Source of the DNA: CAVVYA01 sp963752345
GTDB lineage: Bacteria; Pseudomonadota; Alphaproteobacteria; SMXQ01
Length of the DNA stretch: 64,000 nucleotides
Assembly (NCBI GenBank): GCA_963752345.1
Contig: CAVVYA010000004.1
Location: 1 to 64,000, forward strand
Reading direction: 5' to 3'
Below are positions 20,823-31,436 of this stretch, one piece after another. The number at the start of each line of letters is the position of its first letter. The first letter of the stretch is position 1. The translations under genes were made by a program, and so were the position numbers. The notes below the pieces were generated by a model, which was not told the origin of the DNA, did not search any database, and saw only the letters and a list, made by a program, of their open reading frames with translations.

Positions 20823-22180
20823 TCACCCGTGGCGCACCAGGCGCGCGATATAGAAGCCATCCATGCCGCCCTGCTCGGCCAGGTGGCAGGGCAAGGTACG
20901 CAGATCGCCGTCCGGGGTGACCAGCGCGGGCAAGCCGGCTGAGTCTTCGGCGCGAATCGGCAGGCGCGACACCGGCGCGTCCGTGTTCAGCAGGGCGGCG
21001 ATGCGGGCAGGGCCTTCCTCGGGTTCCAGGGAGCATACCGCGTAGACCAGGATGCCGCCGGGCTTCAGCATAGGGACCGCGTTGGCGAGCAGGCGGTCCT
21101 GCAGGGCGGCGAGCTTGGGGGTGTCCGCCGCGCGCTTGGTCCAGGCGATGTCGGGATGGCGCCGGATGGTGCCGGTGGCGCTGCACGGCGCATCGAGCAG
21201 CACGCCATCGACCGGTTGCGCAGGCCGCCATGTGGTGGCATCGGCGCCGAGCGTCTCGGCGGTGAGGCCGAGGCGGGCGAGGTTTTCGTCGAGGCGCGCC
21301 AGCCGCGGCGGCGATTTCTCGACCGCGGTGACTGTGGCGCCCGCGGCGGCGAGTTGCGCGGTCTTGCCGCCGGGCGCGGCACACAGATCGATCAGGCTGC
21401 GGCCGCTGCACGTCGCCCAAGGCGGACATCAGCACGCGCGCCGGCAGGCTGGCGGCGGCATCCTGGATCCACCAGTGGCCCTCCGCGAAGCCGGACAGCC
21501 CGGTGATCATGCCGCCTTCTTGCGCCGGCCGGCGCAGGCTGCCGTTGGGCAGCACCATGGCCGCCAGCCGCTCGGCCCATGGCGCGCAGTCGAGATCCGG
21601 GCTTCAGGCTGATATCGAGCGGCGGCTCGGTGAGATGCTGGCTGGCGATGGCGCGGGCCGTGTCCTCGCCGTAGGCCGCGCTCCACGATGTCCACAGCCA
21701 CTTCGGCGTATTGAGCCGGGCGGCGTCCTGGGCATCGCGCAGGGCGGCGCCCTCAAGCGACAGCCGGCGCAGCACCGCATTGATCAGCTTCTTGTGGGCG
21801 GTCAGTTGCGCCCGCTCGGCCTGATCGACCGAGGCGCTGACGGCGGCGTGGGGCGCCGTGCCGAGGAACAGCAGTTGCGCCACGCCCAGGCGCAGGATGT
21901 GCTGCGCAAGCAGACCGGCGCGCGGCAGCGGCCGGGCCAGGCAATGGCGGATCGCGTCGTCGATCTGGCCGAGCCGGCGCAGGGTGGTGGCGAGCAGCAG
22001 GCGGGCGAAAGCCCGGTCACGCCCCGCCAGCTTGGCGAAACCGGGATGGGCCGCCAGGGTGTCCTCGAGCGGCCGGCGCTGGTCGAGCACGGCCGCGAGC
22101 ACGTCCAAGGCCACGGCGCGCGCCGTGAGGTCGCGGCCAGCCGTGCGGGACGCGCCGCGAGTCGGGGAAGTTTCAGTCAT
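20823..22180 (-). CDS. rsmB: 16S rRNA (cytosine-C5) methyltransferase RsmB (two frame shifts)
   Basis: SAM-dependent methyltransferase of the RsmB/Sun type. It has an N-terminal NusB-like helical domain (ALDVLAAVLDQRRPLEDTL, RLLLATTLRRLGQIDD) and a C-terminal NOL1/NOP2/Sun catalytic domain. After frame correction the SAM site reads DLCAAPGGKTAQLA. The two family cysteines lie in LLDAPCSATGTIRRHPDI (general-base Cys) and ILVYAVCSLEPEEG (nucleophile region). Shifts fall near 21599 (SLKP into DLDCAPWAERLAAM) and 21411 (SALGDV into SGRSLIDLC), each one extra base. Length is normal at about 450 residues. htpX lies 69 bp upstream. Confidence 0.9.
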
Positions 22181-22249
22181 GGAGGGCAGGTGTATCCGAG
22201 GGGCGCCGGACTGTCACCCCTCGGCAATGAAGCGGGTGGGCGGCTGGGT

Positions 22250-23137
22250 TCAGGCGCGGCGGCGGCCCCACGGACCGGCGACGGGCGCGGCGCCCACGCC
22301 GGCCATCTCGCGCAGGCGGGCGACGCGGTTCGCCACGTTCGGGTGGGTCGAGAACAGGTTGTCCATGCCCTGGCCGCTCAGCGGATTGATGATGAACATG
22401 TGGGCCGTCGCCGGATTGCGCTCGGCGGTCGGGTTCGGAATCGCATGGGCCGCTTCATGGATGCGCTCGAGCGCCGAGGCCAGCCACAGCGGGCGGCCGG
22501 AAATTTCGGCGCCCATGCGGTCGGCCTCATACTCACGCGTGCGCGAAATGCCCATCTGCACCAGCATGGCGGCGATCGGCGCCAGGATCATCACCAGCAG
22601 CGACACGAGGAAATTGCCGCCGCCGTTGTTGTTGTCGCGGTTGCCGCCGAAGAAGAAGGCGAACTGCGCCAGCATGCCGATGGCGCCGGCGAGGGTCGCC
22701 GTGATGGTCATGGTCAGGGTGTCGCGGTTCTTGACGTGGGCCAATTCGTGGGCCAGCACACCGGCCACTTCCTCGTGGCTGAGATTCCGCAGCAACCCGG
22801 TGGTGGCGGCGATCGCCGCGTTCTCCGGATTGCGCCCCGTGGCGAAGGCGTTGGGCTGGTCGTTCTCGATGACATAGACCGCCGGCATCGGCAGCTCGGC
22901 CTTGGCGGCGAGCTGCTCGACGATGCCGTAGAGCTCGGGCGCGGTGGCGCGGTCGACCGGCTGCGCGTGATACATGCGCAGCACCACTTTGTCGGAATTC
23001 CAATAGGCGAACAAATTCATCCCCGCAGCCATCAGGAAGGCGAGCACCATGCCGGTCTGGCCGCCAAGCAAGAAGCCCACGGCAACGAACAGGCCGGTGA
23101 GGCCGGCCATCAGAATAAACGTGCGGGTAAAGCTCAT
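22250..23137 (-). CDS. htpX: membrane metalloprotease HtpX (M48B)
   Basis: Inner-membrane zinc protease for quality control of membrane proteins. 295 residues: two N-terminal membrane segments, YVIENDQPNAFATGRNP, the zinc motif HELAHVKNRD (His130 and His134), two further membrane segments, and EYEADRMGAEISG supplying the third ligand. The C-terminus is Arg-rich (WGRRRA). Intact. It is first in the long minus-strand series to purH and divergent from the SdhAF4 gene. Confidence 0.95.
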   Translation of the reverse strand: MSFTRTFILMAGLTGLFVAVGFLLGGQTGMVLAFLMAAGMNLFAYWNSDKVVLRMYHAQPVDRATAPELYGIVEQLAAKAELPMPAVYVIENDQPNAFATGRNPENAAIAATTGLLRNLSHEEVAGVLAHELAHVKNRDTLTMTITATLAGAIGMLAQFAFFFGGNRDNNNGGGNFLVSLLVMILAPIAAMLVQMGISRTREYEADRMGAEISGRPLWLASALERIHEAAHAIPNPTAERNPATAHMFIINPLSGQGMDNLFSTHPNVANRVARLREMAGVGAAPVAGPWGRRRA

Positions 23138-23205
23138 CGTCCCTGTTTCCCTTCGGCCGGAAGGGCCATCTCGGGTGGCGTTCCGGTCCTAAACTATTTA
23201 GATTT

Positions 23206-23508
23206 ATGAGCGCCGCATTCAAGATGGCACACGCGCCCACCAGGAATAATCCGAGCCAGAATATCATGGTTGATTATAAGGCCCACCAACCCGCCCAGCC
23301 GGCTCGGAAAGCCGGTAAAAGGCCCGCTACGGCTCCCGCGAAGCCGACCGCGCCGGCAGTTGCGGCCGAGCCCAAGCCGACGCCGGCCGGGGACTTGGCG
23401 CCGCAGCCCGCGGCCCCGGCGCGCAAGCCGGAGATCGGCGGACCGAAGGGGCCGGAGCCGACGCGCTACGGCGATTGGGAAAAGGGTGGCCGGTGCATCG
23501 ATTTCTGA
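23206..23508 (+). CDS. succinate dehydrogenase assembly factor 4 (DUF1674/SdhAF4)
   Basis: Small protein whose last ~20 residues, GPEPTRYGDWEKGGRCIDF, are the diagnostic DUF1674 motif; the mitochondrial homologue Sdh8/SDHAF4 binds flavinylated SdhA during complex II assembly. The preceding ~60 residues are low-complexity Ala/Pro/Lys and probably disordered. The start is uncertain: ATG 23206 gives 100 residues, while an internal ATG at 23266 gives about 80 and would be closer to family length. Divergent from htpX with 68 bp between them, a pairing common in alphaproteobacteria. No sdh genes are in view. Confidence 0.8.
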   Translation: MSAAFKMAHAPTRNNPSQNIMVDYKAHQPAQPARKAGKRPATAPAKPTAPAVAAEPKPTPAGDLAPQPAAPARKPEIGGPKGPEPTRYGDWEKGGRCIDF

Positions 23509-23551
23509 GCCTATCGACGCGCAGACACCGGCGGCGCAGACGAGATCCGGC

Positions 23552-25010
23552 GTGAGCCAGACCCAATCTCCCGACGAGCCCCGACCCGCAGCCGTCAAGC
23601 GGCGCTGGGCCCCGGCCATTGCCGCCGGGCTTGCCCGTCACGGTCCTCATCATCCTCTATATTCTGGTGGGCTCGCTGCCGCTGCTGCTGGCGGAGGAGC
23701 ACGTCGGCGGGTTCTGGCGCAAGCTGTCGAGCGGCTTGGCCATGGTCGCCTTCGCGCTGCTCGCGGTGCAATTCGTGCTGTCCGGCCGGCTGGCCGGGAT
23801 CACCGGGCGTGTCGGCATCGATGCCATCATGCATTTCCATCAGATGGCGGCGAAGGTCATCACGCTTGCCCTCTTGGTGCACCCGGTTCTCTACGTCGTG
23901 CCGACCTTGGCAAGCGATCCGATCGCCGCGCTCGACCAGCTGGTGCAGATGTTCACCAACGGCGCGTTCGCGAGCGGCGTGCTGGCCTGGGCGCTGCTGT
24001 TGGGGCTCACCGTCGTGGCCGTGCTGCGCGACTCGTTGCCGATACCCTATGAGGCGTGGCGCATCAGCCATGGACTCGCCGCCTGTGCGCTCGCCGCTGC
24101 CGGGCTCCATCACGCAGTCAACGTCGGCAGCTACAGCGACGACATCACGCTGGCGCAGTTGTGGATCGTCATGGTCGCGCTCACCTTCGCCGTCGTCGGC
24201 TATCTCTATCTGGTGAAGCCCTGGAACCTGGCGCAGCGGCCCTATTACGTGTCGCATGTGCTGCGGCTCGGCGAAGGGCTATGGGGCGTCACCCTGTGGC
24301 CCGCCAAGCTGCAGCCGGTCGGCGTGTTCTCGCGCGGGCTCAAGCCCAAGGTGACGCAGGCGATCCCGTTCGAGGCCGGCCAGTTCGCCTGGGTGACCAT
24401 CGGCACATTGCCCTTCGCGCTGTCGGACCATCCCCTGTCCTTCGCCTCGGCGCCCGGCGAACGACCGCGCTTCAAATTCGTCATCAAGGAAGCCGGCGAC
24501 TTCAGCAGATCGCTCGGCCAGATTGCGGTCGGCACGCGCGCCTATATCGACGGGCCGTACGGCAGCTTCACCTTGTCGGCGGCCGAAGCAGCCCTGCCGA
24601 AGGGTCAGCCGGCCGCGGGGCTCGCCTTCATCGCCGGTGGAGTCGGCGTCGCGCCGATCCTCAGCCTGCTGCGCGACCGCCGGGCGGCGGGCGAAAAACG
24701 CCCGATGCGGCTGCTTTATGGAAACCGCTCGGCGTCGCAGATCGTATGCCGGGACGAGCTGACGGCGATGGAAGCGGCCATGGACTTCCGGGTTCATCAT
24801 GTGGTCAGCGAGCCGCCCTATGAATGGTCGGGCGGCGTCGGCGTGATCGATGGCGCCACGGTCGATGGATGGCTCGATTGGCCCGAACCCGCCGCGTGGC
24901 TCTTTTTCGTCTGTGGCCCGACGGCTATGATGGATACGGTCGAGCGGGCGCTATTGGCGCGTGGCGTGCCGGCGGCGCGCATCATCACCGAGCGGTTCAA
25001 ATACGATTGA
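23552..25010 (+). CDS. ferric-reductase-like transmembrane flavocytochrome (one frame shift)
   Basis: Membrane flavocytochrome of the ferric reductase/NADPH-oxidase superfamily. The membrane half has haem-ligand candidates in MHFHQMAAK, LVHPVLYV, RISHGLAA and GLHHAVNV across about six segments. The cytosolic half has the FAD motif DHPLSFASAP, an NAD(P) motif GGVGVAPILSLLRDRR and the C-terminal FFVCGPTAMMDTVERAL. Electrons should pass from NAD(P)H through FAD to haem and an outer acceptor; that acceptor is unknown. GTG 23552 is proposed, with one extra G near 23629 joining AIAAGL to PVTVLIILY. If the shift is real, translation would start internally at 23619. A 35-codon reading frame follows 11 bp after the stop. 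Confidence 0.82.
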
Positions 25011-25021
25011 GGGCGTAAATC

Positions 25022-25129
25022 ATGATCGCAAGATTGTCGTCGCTCACCCGTCACGAGCGTGTGCGTTTGTTGTTCTGGGCCATCATGACGATCTTCGCCA
25101 TCGAGGTGCTGTTCTTCGCGCTGTCTTAA
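25022..25129 (+). CDS. 35-aa single-pass membrane peptide
   Basis: Short reading frame of 36 codons starting 12 bp after the flavocytochrome stop; GAGGGCG precedes the ATG at about ten bases. The peptide has a charged N-terminus (RLSSLTRHERVR) followed by one hydrophobic segment, LLFWAIMTIFAIEVLFFALS, ending at the C-terminus. This is the layout of a small N-in membrane subunit. I do not recognise the family. Its position suggests partnership with the flavocytochrome; no direct evidence beyond spacing, start site and composition. Confidence 0.5.
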   Translation: MIARLSSLTRHERVRLLFWAIMTIFAIEVLFFALS

Positions 25130-25142
25130 GCAAACGTCCACT

Positions 25143-25657
25143 GTGAGGGGCATGGTGCGATTCACCGGCTTGATTGCCGTCGCCCTCGTGTTCGCGGGGT
25201 GTGCGACGGTCCAATACTACCAGCCGCCTGAGGGACTCAGCTCCGAGAGCGCGGCGACGGTCGTGGGAAGCAAGATGGAAATGAGCGCGGCCAACAAGGA
25301 TCTGCGTACCGGCTGCTCACAAGTGTCGATGGCAAACCGATCGGCAACCGCGGGCGCGAGTCCTGGGCGCGACCCGTGCTGATTCCGGATGGCGAGCACG
25401 AACTCTTGATTAGCGTGACGGGCGGCGAAAGCCTGATCATAATCGTCTCGACAGCGGATCCATCACCACAAAGGTGCGGCTGGAAGCCGGCATGGCGCTA
25501 TGTCCTGCGATCGGCAATTCGTCGGGAAGGATTTCGCGGCGCGGAGGCGGTCGCCTGGGTCGAGGAGGAAAGCGGCGTCGCAGTGACGCAAGAGGTCGAG
25601 TTTCGCATGACGTATCCTCCGCCCACCATCATGCCGATCATCATCCCGGCCAAATAG
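25143..25657 (+). CDS. putative lipoprotein, frame-shifted
   Basis: N-terminus MRGMVRFTGLIAVALVFAGCATVQ is a lipoprotein signal with lipobox FAGC. The body then changes frame: about 25310 into LTSVDGKPIGNRGRESWARPVL and IPDGEHELLISVTGG, and again around 25440-25490, where LDSGSITTKVRLEAG lies in a third frame before RYVLRSAIRREGFRGAEAVAWVEEE resumes. The tail is FRMTYPPPTIMPIIIPAK. Read through, it resembles envelope lipoproteins whose core reads 'constraint on shape, length, then Gly-rich strand', but I do not recognise the family. At least one uncorrected and two compensating indels are needed. A lipid anchor is well supported; function is unknown. Confidence 0.5.
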
Positions 25658-25702
25658 CGGCCAGCCCGCCACCGGTCTCCACAGTCCGTCCGGCGTATCG
25701 TT

Positions 25703-25972
25703 CTAGCGATTCGGGCCGCGGTCCTTGAGCTGCCAGACGAACAGACCCGCGACCGCGATCGGCATCAGCAGCAGAAACGCCTGGAACGGCATGTTGGGCC
25801 AGAAGGCGTGAAGCTGGAACAGGATGATGATGATCGCCAGCGAGGTCGCATAGACCACGAGCGCGCCGAACACGCAATAGCCGATGGTCTTGCCGCCCTT
25901 GTGGAGGATCATGGCGACCGCCGCAGCGGGCAGCAGGGTCGACAGGAGAATGATCAGGATCTGCGGAGTCAT
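25703..25972 (-). CDS. small three-segment membrane protein, unknown function
   Basis: 89 residues with three hydrophobic segments: ILIILLSTLLPAAAVAMIL, TIGYCVFGALVVYATSLAI and a C-terminal MPFQAFLLLMPIAVAGLFVW, ending in the charged tail QLKDRGPNR. It lies 15 bp downstream of acs on the same strand, so it is probably cotranscribed. No family recognised. It is convergent with the lipoprotein gene. Confidence 0.6.
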   Translation of the reverse strand: MTPQILIILLSTLLPAAAVAMILHKGGKTIGYCVFGALVVYATSLAIIIILFQLHAFWPNMPFQAFLLLMPIAVAGLFVWQLKDRGPNR

Positions 25973-25987
25973 GGGTCTCGTCGCTGA

Positions 25988-27938
<1,951 letters not shown>

Positions 27939-28059
27939 GGCTGATCTCCCTGCGGCATTTCAAGCCGGCGCGATCTCTTCGTTTGGCCGATTATTGGCGC
28001 AACCCCGCTGGGGCACAAGGCACTTTGCCCACCCGGCTCGGGCGGGCGCGGGACCCGCC

Positions 28060-28458
28060 TCAGCCCGCCAGGCGGATGACCCCATCCTCGATCGTCAGCG
28101 GGATCGACTCCAGGCTTTGGCCGGGGCAGGGACCGCCCATGTAGCTGCCGTCGCGCAAGTCGAAGGTGGCCGCGTGGACGACGCACAGGATGCGGGTCTT
28201 CTGAAAGTTGAGAAACACGTCGGGTTTCCAGTTGAGCGGCAGGAAGCGGTGCGGGCAGACGTTGACATAGGCGAAGGCGTCGTCGCCGTCGCGCACCACG
28301 AAGATCTCTTCCTCATCGCCATCGCGCAACATGACGAAGCCGCGGCTCCCCGGGTTGTCGAGCTCCTCGATCCGGCACAGGACATCGCCGGGTTTCACCA
28401 CGGCGTCAGCCGAATCACGATCGCCATCGGACGCCTCGCCGCCACTGCCGTCGATCAT
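28060..28458 (-). CDS. Rieske [2Fe-2S] domain protein
   Basis: 132-residue stand-alone Rieske ferredoxin-like protein. The cluster ligands are in VNVCPHRFLP (CxH) and ILCVVHAATFDLRDGSY (CxxH), with the closing GGPCPGQSL loop. An N-terminal Asp/Glu-rich stretch precedes the fold. No signal peptide or oxygenase domain, so it is likely a soluble cytosolic electron carrier or regulator. ATG 28458 overlaps the EVE-gene stop by four bases (ATGA), implying translational coupling. Confidence 0.82.
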   Translation of the reverse strand: MIDGSGGEASDGDRDSADAVVKPGDVLCRIEELDNPGSRGFVMLRDGDEEEIFVVRDGDDAFAYVNVCPHRFLPLNWKPDVFLNFQKTRILCVVHAATFDLRDGSYMGGPCPGQSLESIPLTIEDGVIRLAG

Positions 28459-28886
28459 GCGGCCCCAGCCTTGCCGTCCTTGAGACCGCCGAGCGTGCAG
28501 ATGATTTTCCACGATTTGGCGTCGATCGGCGTGACCGACAAGCGCGATTGGCGGATCAGCGCCAAATCCTGGAGCCGCGGGTCGGCCTTGATCTGCTCGA
28601 GCGTCACCGGCTTGGGCATGGCGGCCACGGGCTTCACGGCGACCATGCCGAATCGCTCTGTCTTGTCGGTCGGATCGGGATGATGCTCGTCCACCACTTC
28701 GATGATCCCGACGATCTGCTTCTCACTCACCGAATGATAGAAGAAGCCGCGGTCGCCCTTCTTCATCGCCTTCATGTTGTTGTTGGCCTGGTAGTTGCGC
28801 ACGCCGCTCCAGCCGGTGCGCTTCTCTTTGACCAGCCGATCCCACGAGTAGGCCTCGGGCTCGGATTTGAACAGCCAGGTCGCCAT
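28455..28886 (-). CDS. EVE domain protein (PUA-like fold)
   Basis: 143 residues, entirely an EVE domain: ATWLFKSEPEAYSWDRL at the N-terminus, TGWSGVRNYQANNNMKAMKKGD and FFYHSVSEKQIVGIIEVV. EVE proteins have a PUA-related fold and bind modified bases in RNA or DNA; bacterial stand-alone forms are of uncertain role. ATG 28886 is chosen from family alignment. It sits 15 bp downstream of the YciI gene and overlaps the Rieske gene downstream. Confidence 0.88.
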   Translation of the reverse strand: MATWLFKSEPEAYSWDRLVKEKRTGWSGVRNYQANNNMKAMKKGDRGFFYHSVSEKQIVGIIEVVDEHHPDPTDKTERFGMVAVKPVAAMPKPVTLEQIKADPRLQDLALIRQSRLSVTPIDAKSWKIICTLGGLKDGKAGAA

Positions 28887-28900
28887 TCGCTCAATTCTCC

Positions 28901-29191
28901 TCAACGTGGCGGATGGAAGAATACCTTGCGCCACGGCATGATGGTGGTGTCCTGGAACAGGTCCGCCTTGGCATAAGGATCGTTGCGCGCGAACTCCTCG
29001 GCGCCGGCCCTGTTGGCCGCCTCGATGATCAGCACGCTGCCCGTCATGCCGGCGCCATCCTCGGTCAGCGTCGGGCCGGCCGCGACGACCTTCTCGCCCG
29101 CCGCGGTCAGGTAGTCGAGATGGGCGGCCCGAGTCTTGAGGCGAAGATCCAGGTTGCCCGGCTTGTCGGTGGCATGAATGACGAAGAGCAT
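28901..29191 (-). CDS. YciI-like protein
   Basis: 96-residue ferredoxin-like alpha+beta protein of the YciI family: MLFVIHATDKPGNLDLR carries the N-terminal strand and His, HLDYL and AAGPTLTEDGAGMTGS carry the usual active-site-like loop, and EEFARNDPYAKADLFQDTTI the C-terminal half. Family function is unproved. Order YciI then EVE on one strand, with gpsA and tsaD nearby, is a familiar alphaproteobacterial arrangement, here separated from gpsA by the OpgC-SGNH genes on the other strand. Confidence 0.88.
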   Translation of the reverse strand: MLFVIHATDKPGNLDLRLKTRAAHLDYLTAAGEKVVAAGPTLTEDGAGMTGSVLIIEAANRAGAEEFARNDPYAKADLFQDTTIMPWRKVFFHPPR

Positions 29192-29292
29192 GGATCACTC
29201 CCGGGTTGCGGCTGCGGTGAATCGCGCCATAGGGGCGCTTGCATTGCCTGCCGCGCCATTGGGGCGCGCACTCTAACCGCTCGCGCCATGGC

Positions 29293-29334
29293 CGCGCAAT
29301 TTAAAGCCGCGCGCCCTCGACGCGCAATTTAAAG
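29293..29334. repeat. two direct repeats of CGCGCAATTTAAAG in a divergent promoter region
   Basis: Exact 14-base copies at 29293-29306 and 29321-29334, 28 bp start to start, in the 243-bp space between the divergent YciI (-) and OpgC (+) genes. AATTTAAA is AT-rich against a GC-rich background. The copies could be an operator pair or upstream elements for either promoter. Nearby GCGCCAT(A/T)GGGGCGC-like stretches (29225-29265) add smaller repeats. Confidence 0.45.
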
Positions 29335-29434
29335 GAGGGCCGAGCGCTTGCCAACACTGGGGCTGGGGTGCAGACTCGCCGGGCTTTTGCACGCTGCATC
29401 GGGCAGCGAGTTCCTTTAGGGCGACGCAGTGTCC

Positions 29435-30645
29435 ATGAGCCATCCCGGCGCATTTCCGGTCCGGTCGAAGCCTGCCGCTTCCTCGGGCGCCGTTTCCTCG
29501 GGCCGCGACCTGCGCCTCGATTTCTTCCGGGGCCTTGCCCTGATTTTCATCTTCATCGACCATATTCCCGGGAACATCGTCGCCGACTATACGGTGCGCA
29601 ACTTCGGCTTCAGCGACGCCTCCGAAATCTTCATCTTCATCTCGGGCTACGCGGCGGGGCTCGTCTATATGCGGGCGGCGCGGCGCGAGGGCATCGTGTT
29701 CTCGTCGGCGCGCGTGCTGCGCCGCGTGTGGCAGCTCTACGTCGCCCATTTGTTCCTGTTCGTGATCTTCGTCGCGCAGGTCGCCTGGACGTCGATCAAG
29801 TTCGACAACCCGATGTATGTCGAGGAAATGAACATCGCGAGCTTCCTGCAGGAACCCCATGTCGCGATCATTCAGTCCATGCTGCTCAAGTTCAAGCCGG
29901 TCTACATGGATATTCTGCCGCTCTATATCGTGCTGCTGCTGTTCCTGCCGGTCGTGTTGTTCCTCAGCATGAGAAGCCGGCTGCTGACGCTGGCCGTGGC
30001 GGCGGTGCTCTACGGCGTTGTGCGCTACTACCATATCAATCTGCCAGGCTACCCGCCGGGCGCCGTGTGGTTCTTCAATCCGCTGGCCTGGCAGCTGCTG
30101 TTCGTGGTCGGCGCCATCCTCGGCGGTTCGTCTCGCCGCGAACCCTTTCCTATTCCGCGCAACAAGGTGTTGCTCGGCGTCGCCATGGCTTTCCTCGTCT
30201 TCGCCCTGGTGGCGGCGCTACGCTGGAACTTCGCCGACCTCGGCGACGGCCCGTTCGACACCATGCTCAAATCGCTCTACCCGTTCGACAAGACAAACCT
30301 GTCGCTTCTGGCGGTTCGTCCACTTTCTCGCGCTGGCCTACACGGTGATCTACTTCGTGCGGCCGGAAAACCGGTTCTTCCGCTCGACCGCCGCATGGCC
30401 GGTCATCCTGTGCGGGCAGCATTCGCTTCACGTCTTCTGCCTGGGGGTCTTTCTGTCCTTTGCCGGGCTTATCGCCATCATCGAAATCGACAATTCGGTC
30501 CCGTTCCAGATCCTCATCAATATGATCGGGATCACTGGCGATGATCGCAACTGCCTGTGTTCTCGCCTGGTACAAGGCGAAGGAGCGCGCACCACGGCAG
30601 GTCGTCGCCAATCAACAAGCGCTCGGGGGGAGTTCGGCTGAATGA
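29435..30645 (+). CDS. OpgC-family membrane acyltransferase (two frame shifts)
   Basis: Polytopic membrane protein of the OpgC/acyltransferase-3 group, which moves acyl groups (succinyl in OpgC) onto periplasmic glucans. The family signature RDLRLDFFRGLALIFIFID then HIPGN opens the first membrane segment; SDASEIFIFISGYAAGLVY and VLRRVWQLYVAHL follow, with about ten segments overall. Frames change near 30313 (SLLA into RFVHFLALAYTVIYF) and 30539 (MIGITG into MIATACVLAWYKAKE), each one extra base. Corrected end is TGA 30643-30645, overlapping the ATG of the next gene. The coupled exported SGNH proteins suggest acylation of a surface or periplasmic polysaccharide, not necessarily glucan. ATG 29435 is preferred over GTG 29429. 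Confidence 0.8.
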
Positions 30646-31436
30646 TTGGGATCACACCCGTGCCGCCCTGGCGGCTCTCCGCCGCAGCAATCATGGTGCT
30701 GGCGGTTGTCGTGTTCGCGCGGCCGGCCGCGGCGCAGTCGCAGCCGCCGGCAGGCGCCTCCGCCTTGCCCGCCACCATCTGCACCGTGCCGCCGGAGTTC
30801 GTGAACATGCCGACCCAGCTGCGCCACACCCGCGCGGCATTCAAGGCCGGCAAGCCGATCCGCATCGTGGCCCTCGGCACGTCGTCGACGGCGGGCACCG
30901 GCGCCGCGACCCGGGCAGATGCCTATCCGGCCAAGCTTCAGGCGGAATTGTCCCGCCTGCTGCCCGGCGCCAAGATTGTCGTGATCAATCAAGGCGTCGG
31001 CGGCCAATCGACGCGCCAAATGGTGGATCGTATCGAGGACGATGTCGTGGCGCTCGAACCCACCCTGGTCGTCTGGCAGACCGGTACGGTCGATACGGTC
31101 AATAACATCGATGTCGAAGAGTTCGGTCACGCACTATATCAAGGCATTGATATTCTTCATAAAGAAGACATCGACGTTGTCTTAATGAACATGCAGTACT
31201 CTCGCCGCATGGAATTGCTTCTCAACTATGAGCCCTACGATGATATGATGAGCGCCGTAGCCGCGCAGTCAGACGTGGCCGTTTTCGACCGTCTGGGGAT
31301 CATGAAATACTGGGCTTATAGTGGCCGCTTCGATTACGACAATGTTCCGCGCAACGAGCGCCGGCAGCTTGCCGCCAAGGTGCATGGCTGCCTCGGACGA
31401 CTGCTTGCTGAGATAGTGCACAAATCCGTTCGGTGA
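30642..31436 (+). CDS. exported SGNH-like protein 1, missing catalytic residues
   Basis: 264 residues with a signal peptide (membrane segment about 11-32, ending AAAQ) and an SGNH/GDSL hydrolase fold. Block I is VALGTSSTAG (Ser81), block II is INQGVGGQST (Gly118-Gly121). Block III reads QTGTVDT, with Val150 where the sister gene and family have Asn. The block V Asp-x-x-His is absent: the aligned region at 231-250 reads DYDNVPRNERRQLAAKVHGC. I checked the other frames here and no DGLH-like stretch is hidden. It is a paralogue of the next gene (shared VVWQ-GT, DIDVVLM-Q and KYW-SG patterns). Overlaps both neighbours by four bases. It may be a non-catalytic binding or scaffold partner. Confidence 0.75.
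   Translation: MIGITPVPPWRLSAAAIMVLAVVVFARPAAAQSQPPAGASALPATICTVPPEFVNMPTQLRHTRAAFKAGKPIRIVALGTSSTAGTGAATRADAYPAKLQAELSRLLPGAKIVVINQGVGGQSTRQMVDRIEDDVVALEPTLVVWQTGTVDTVNNIDVEEFGHALYQGIDILHKEDIDVVLMNMQYSRRMELLLNYEPYDDMMSAVAAQSDVAVFDRLGIMKYWAYSGRFDYDNVPRNERRQLAAKVHGCLGRLLAEIVHKSVR

Noticed and set aside
27990..28059. Terminator stem GGCGGG...CCCGCC after the Rieske gene
   Set aside because: Six-bp all-GC stems are frequent by chance at this base composition and no T-tract is present.
29219..29270. CRISPR-like or REP-like array in the yciI/OpgC gap
   Set aside because: Only two or three short degenerate units with irregular spacing; only the 14-bp pair is exact.
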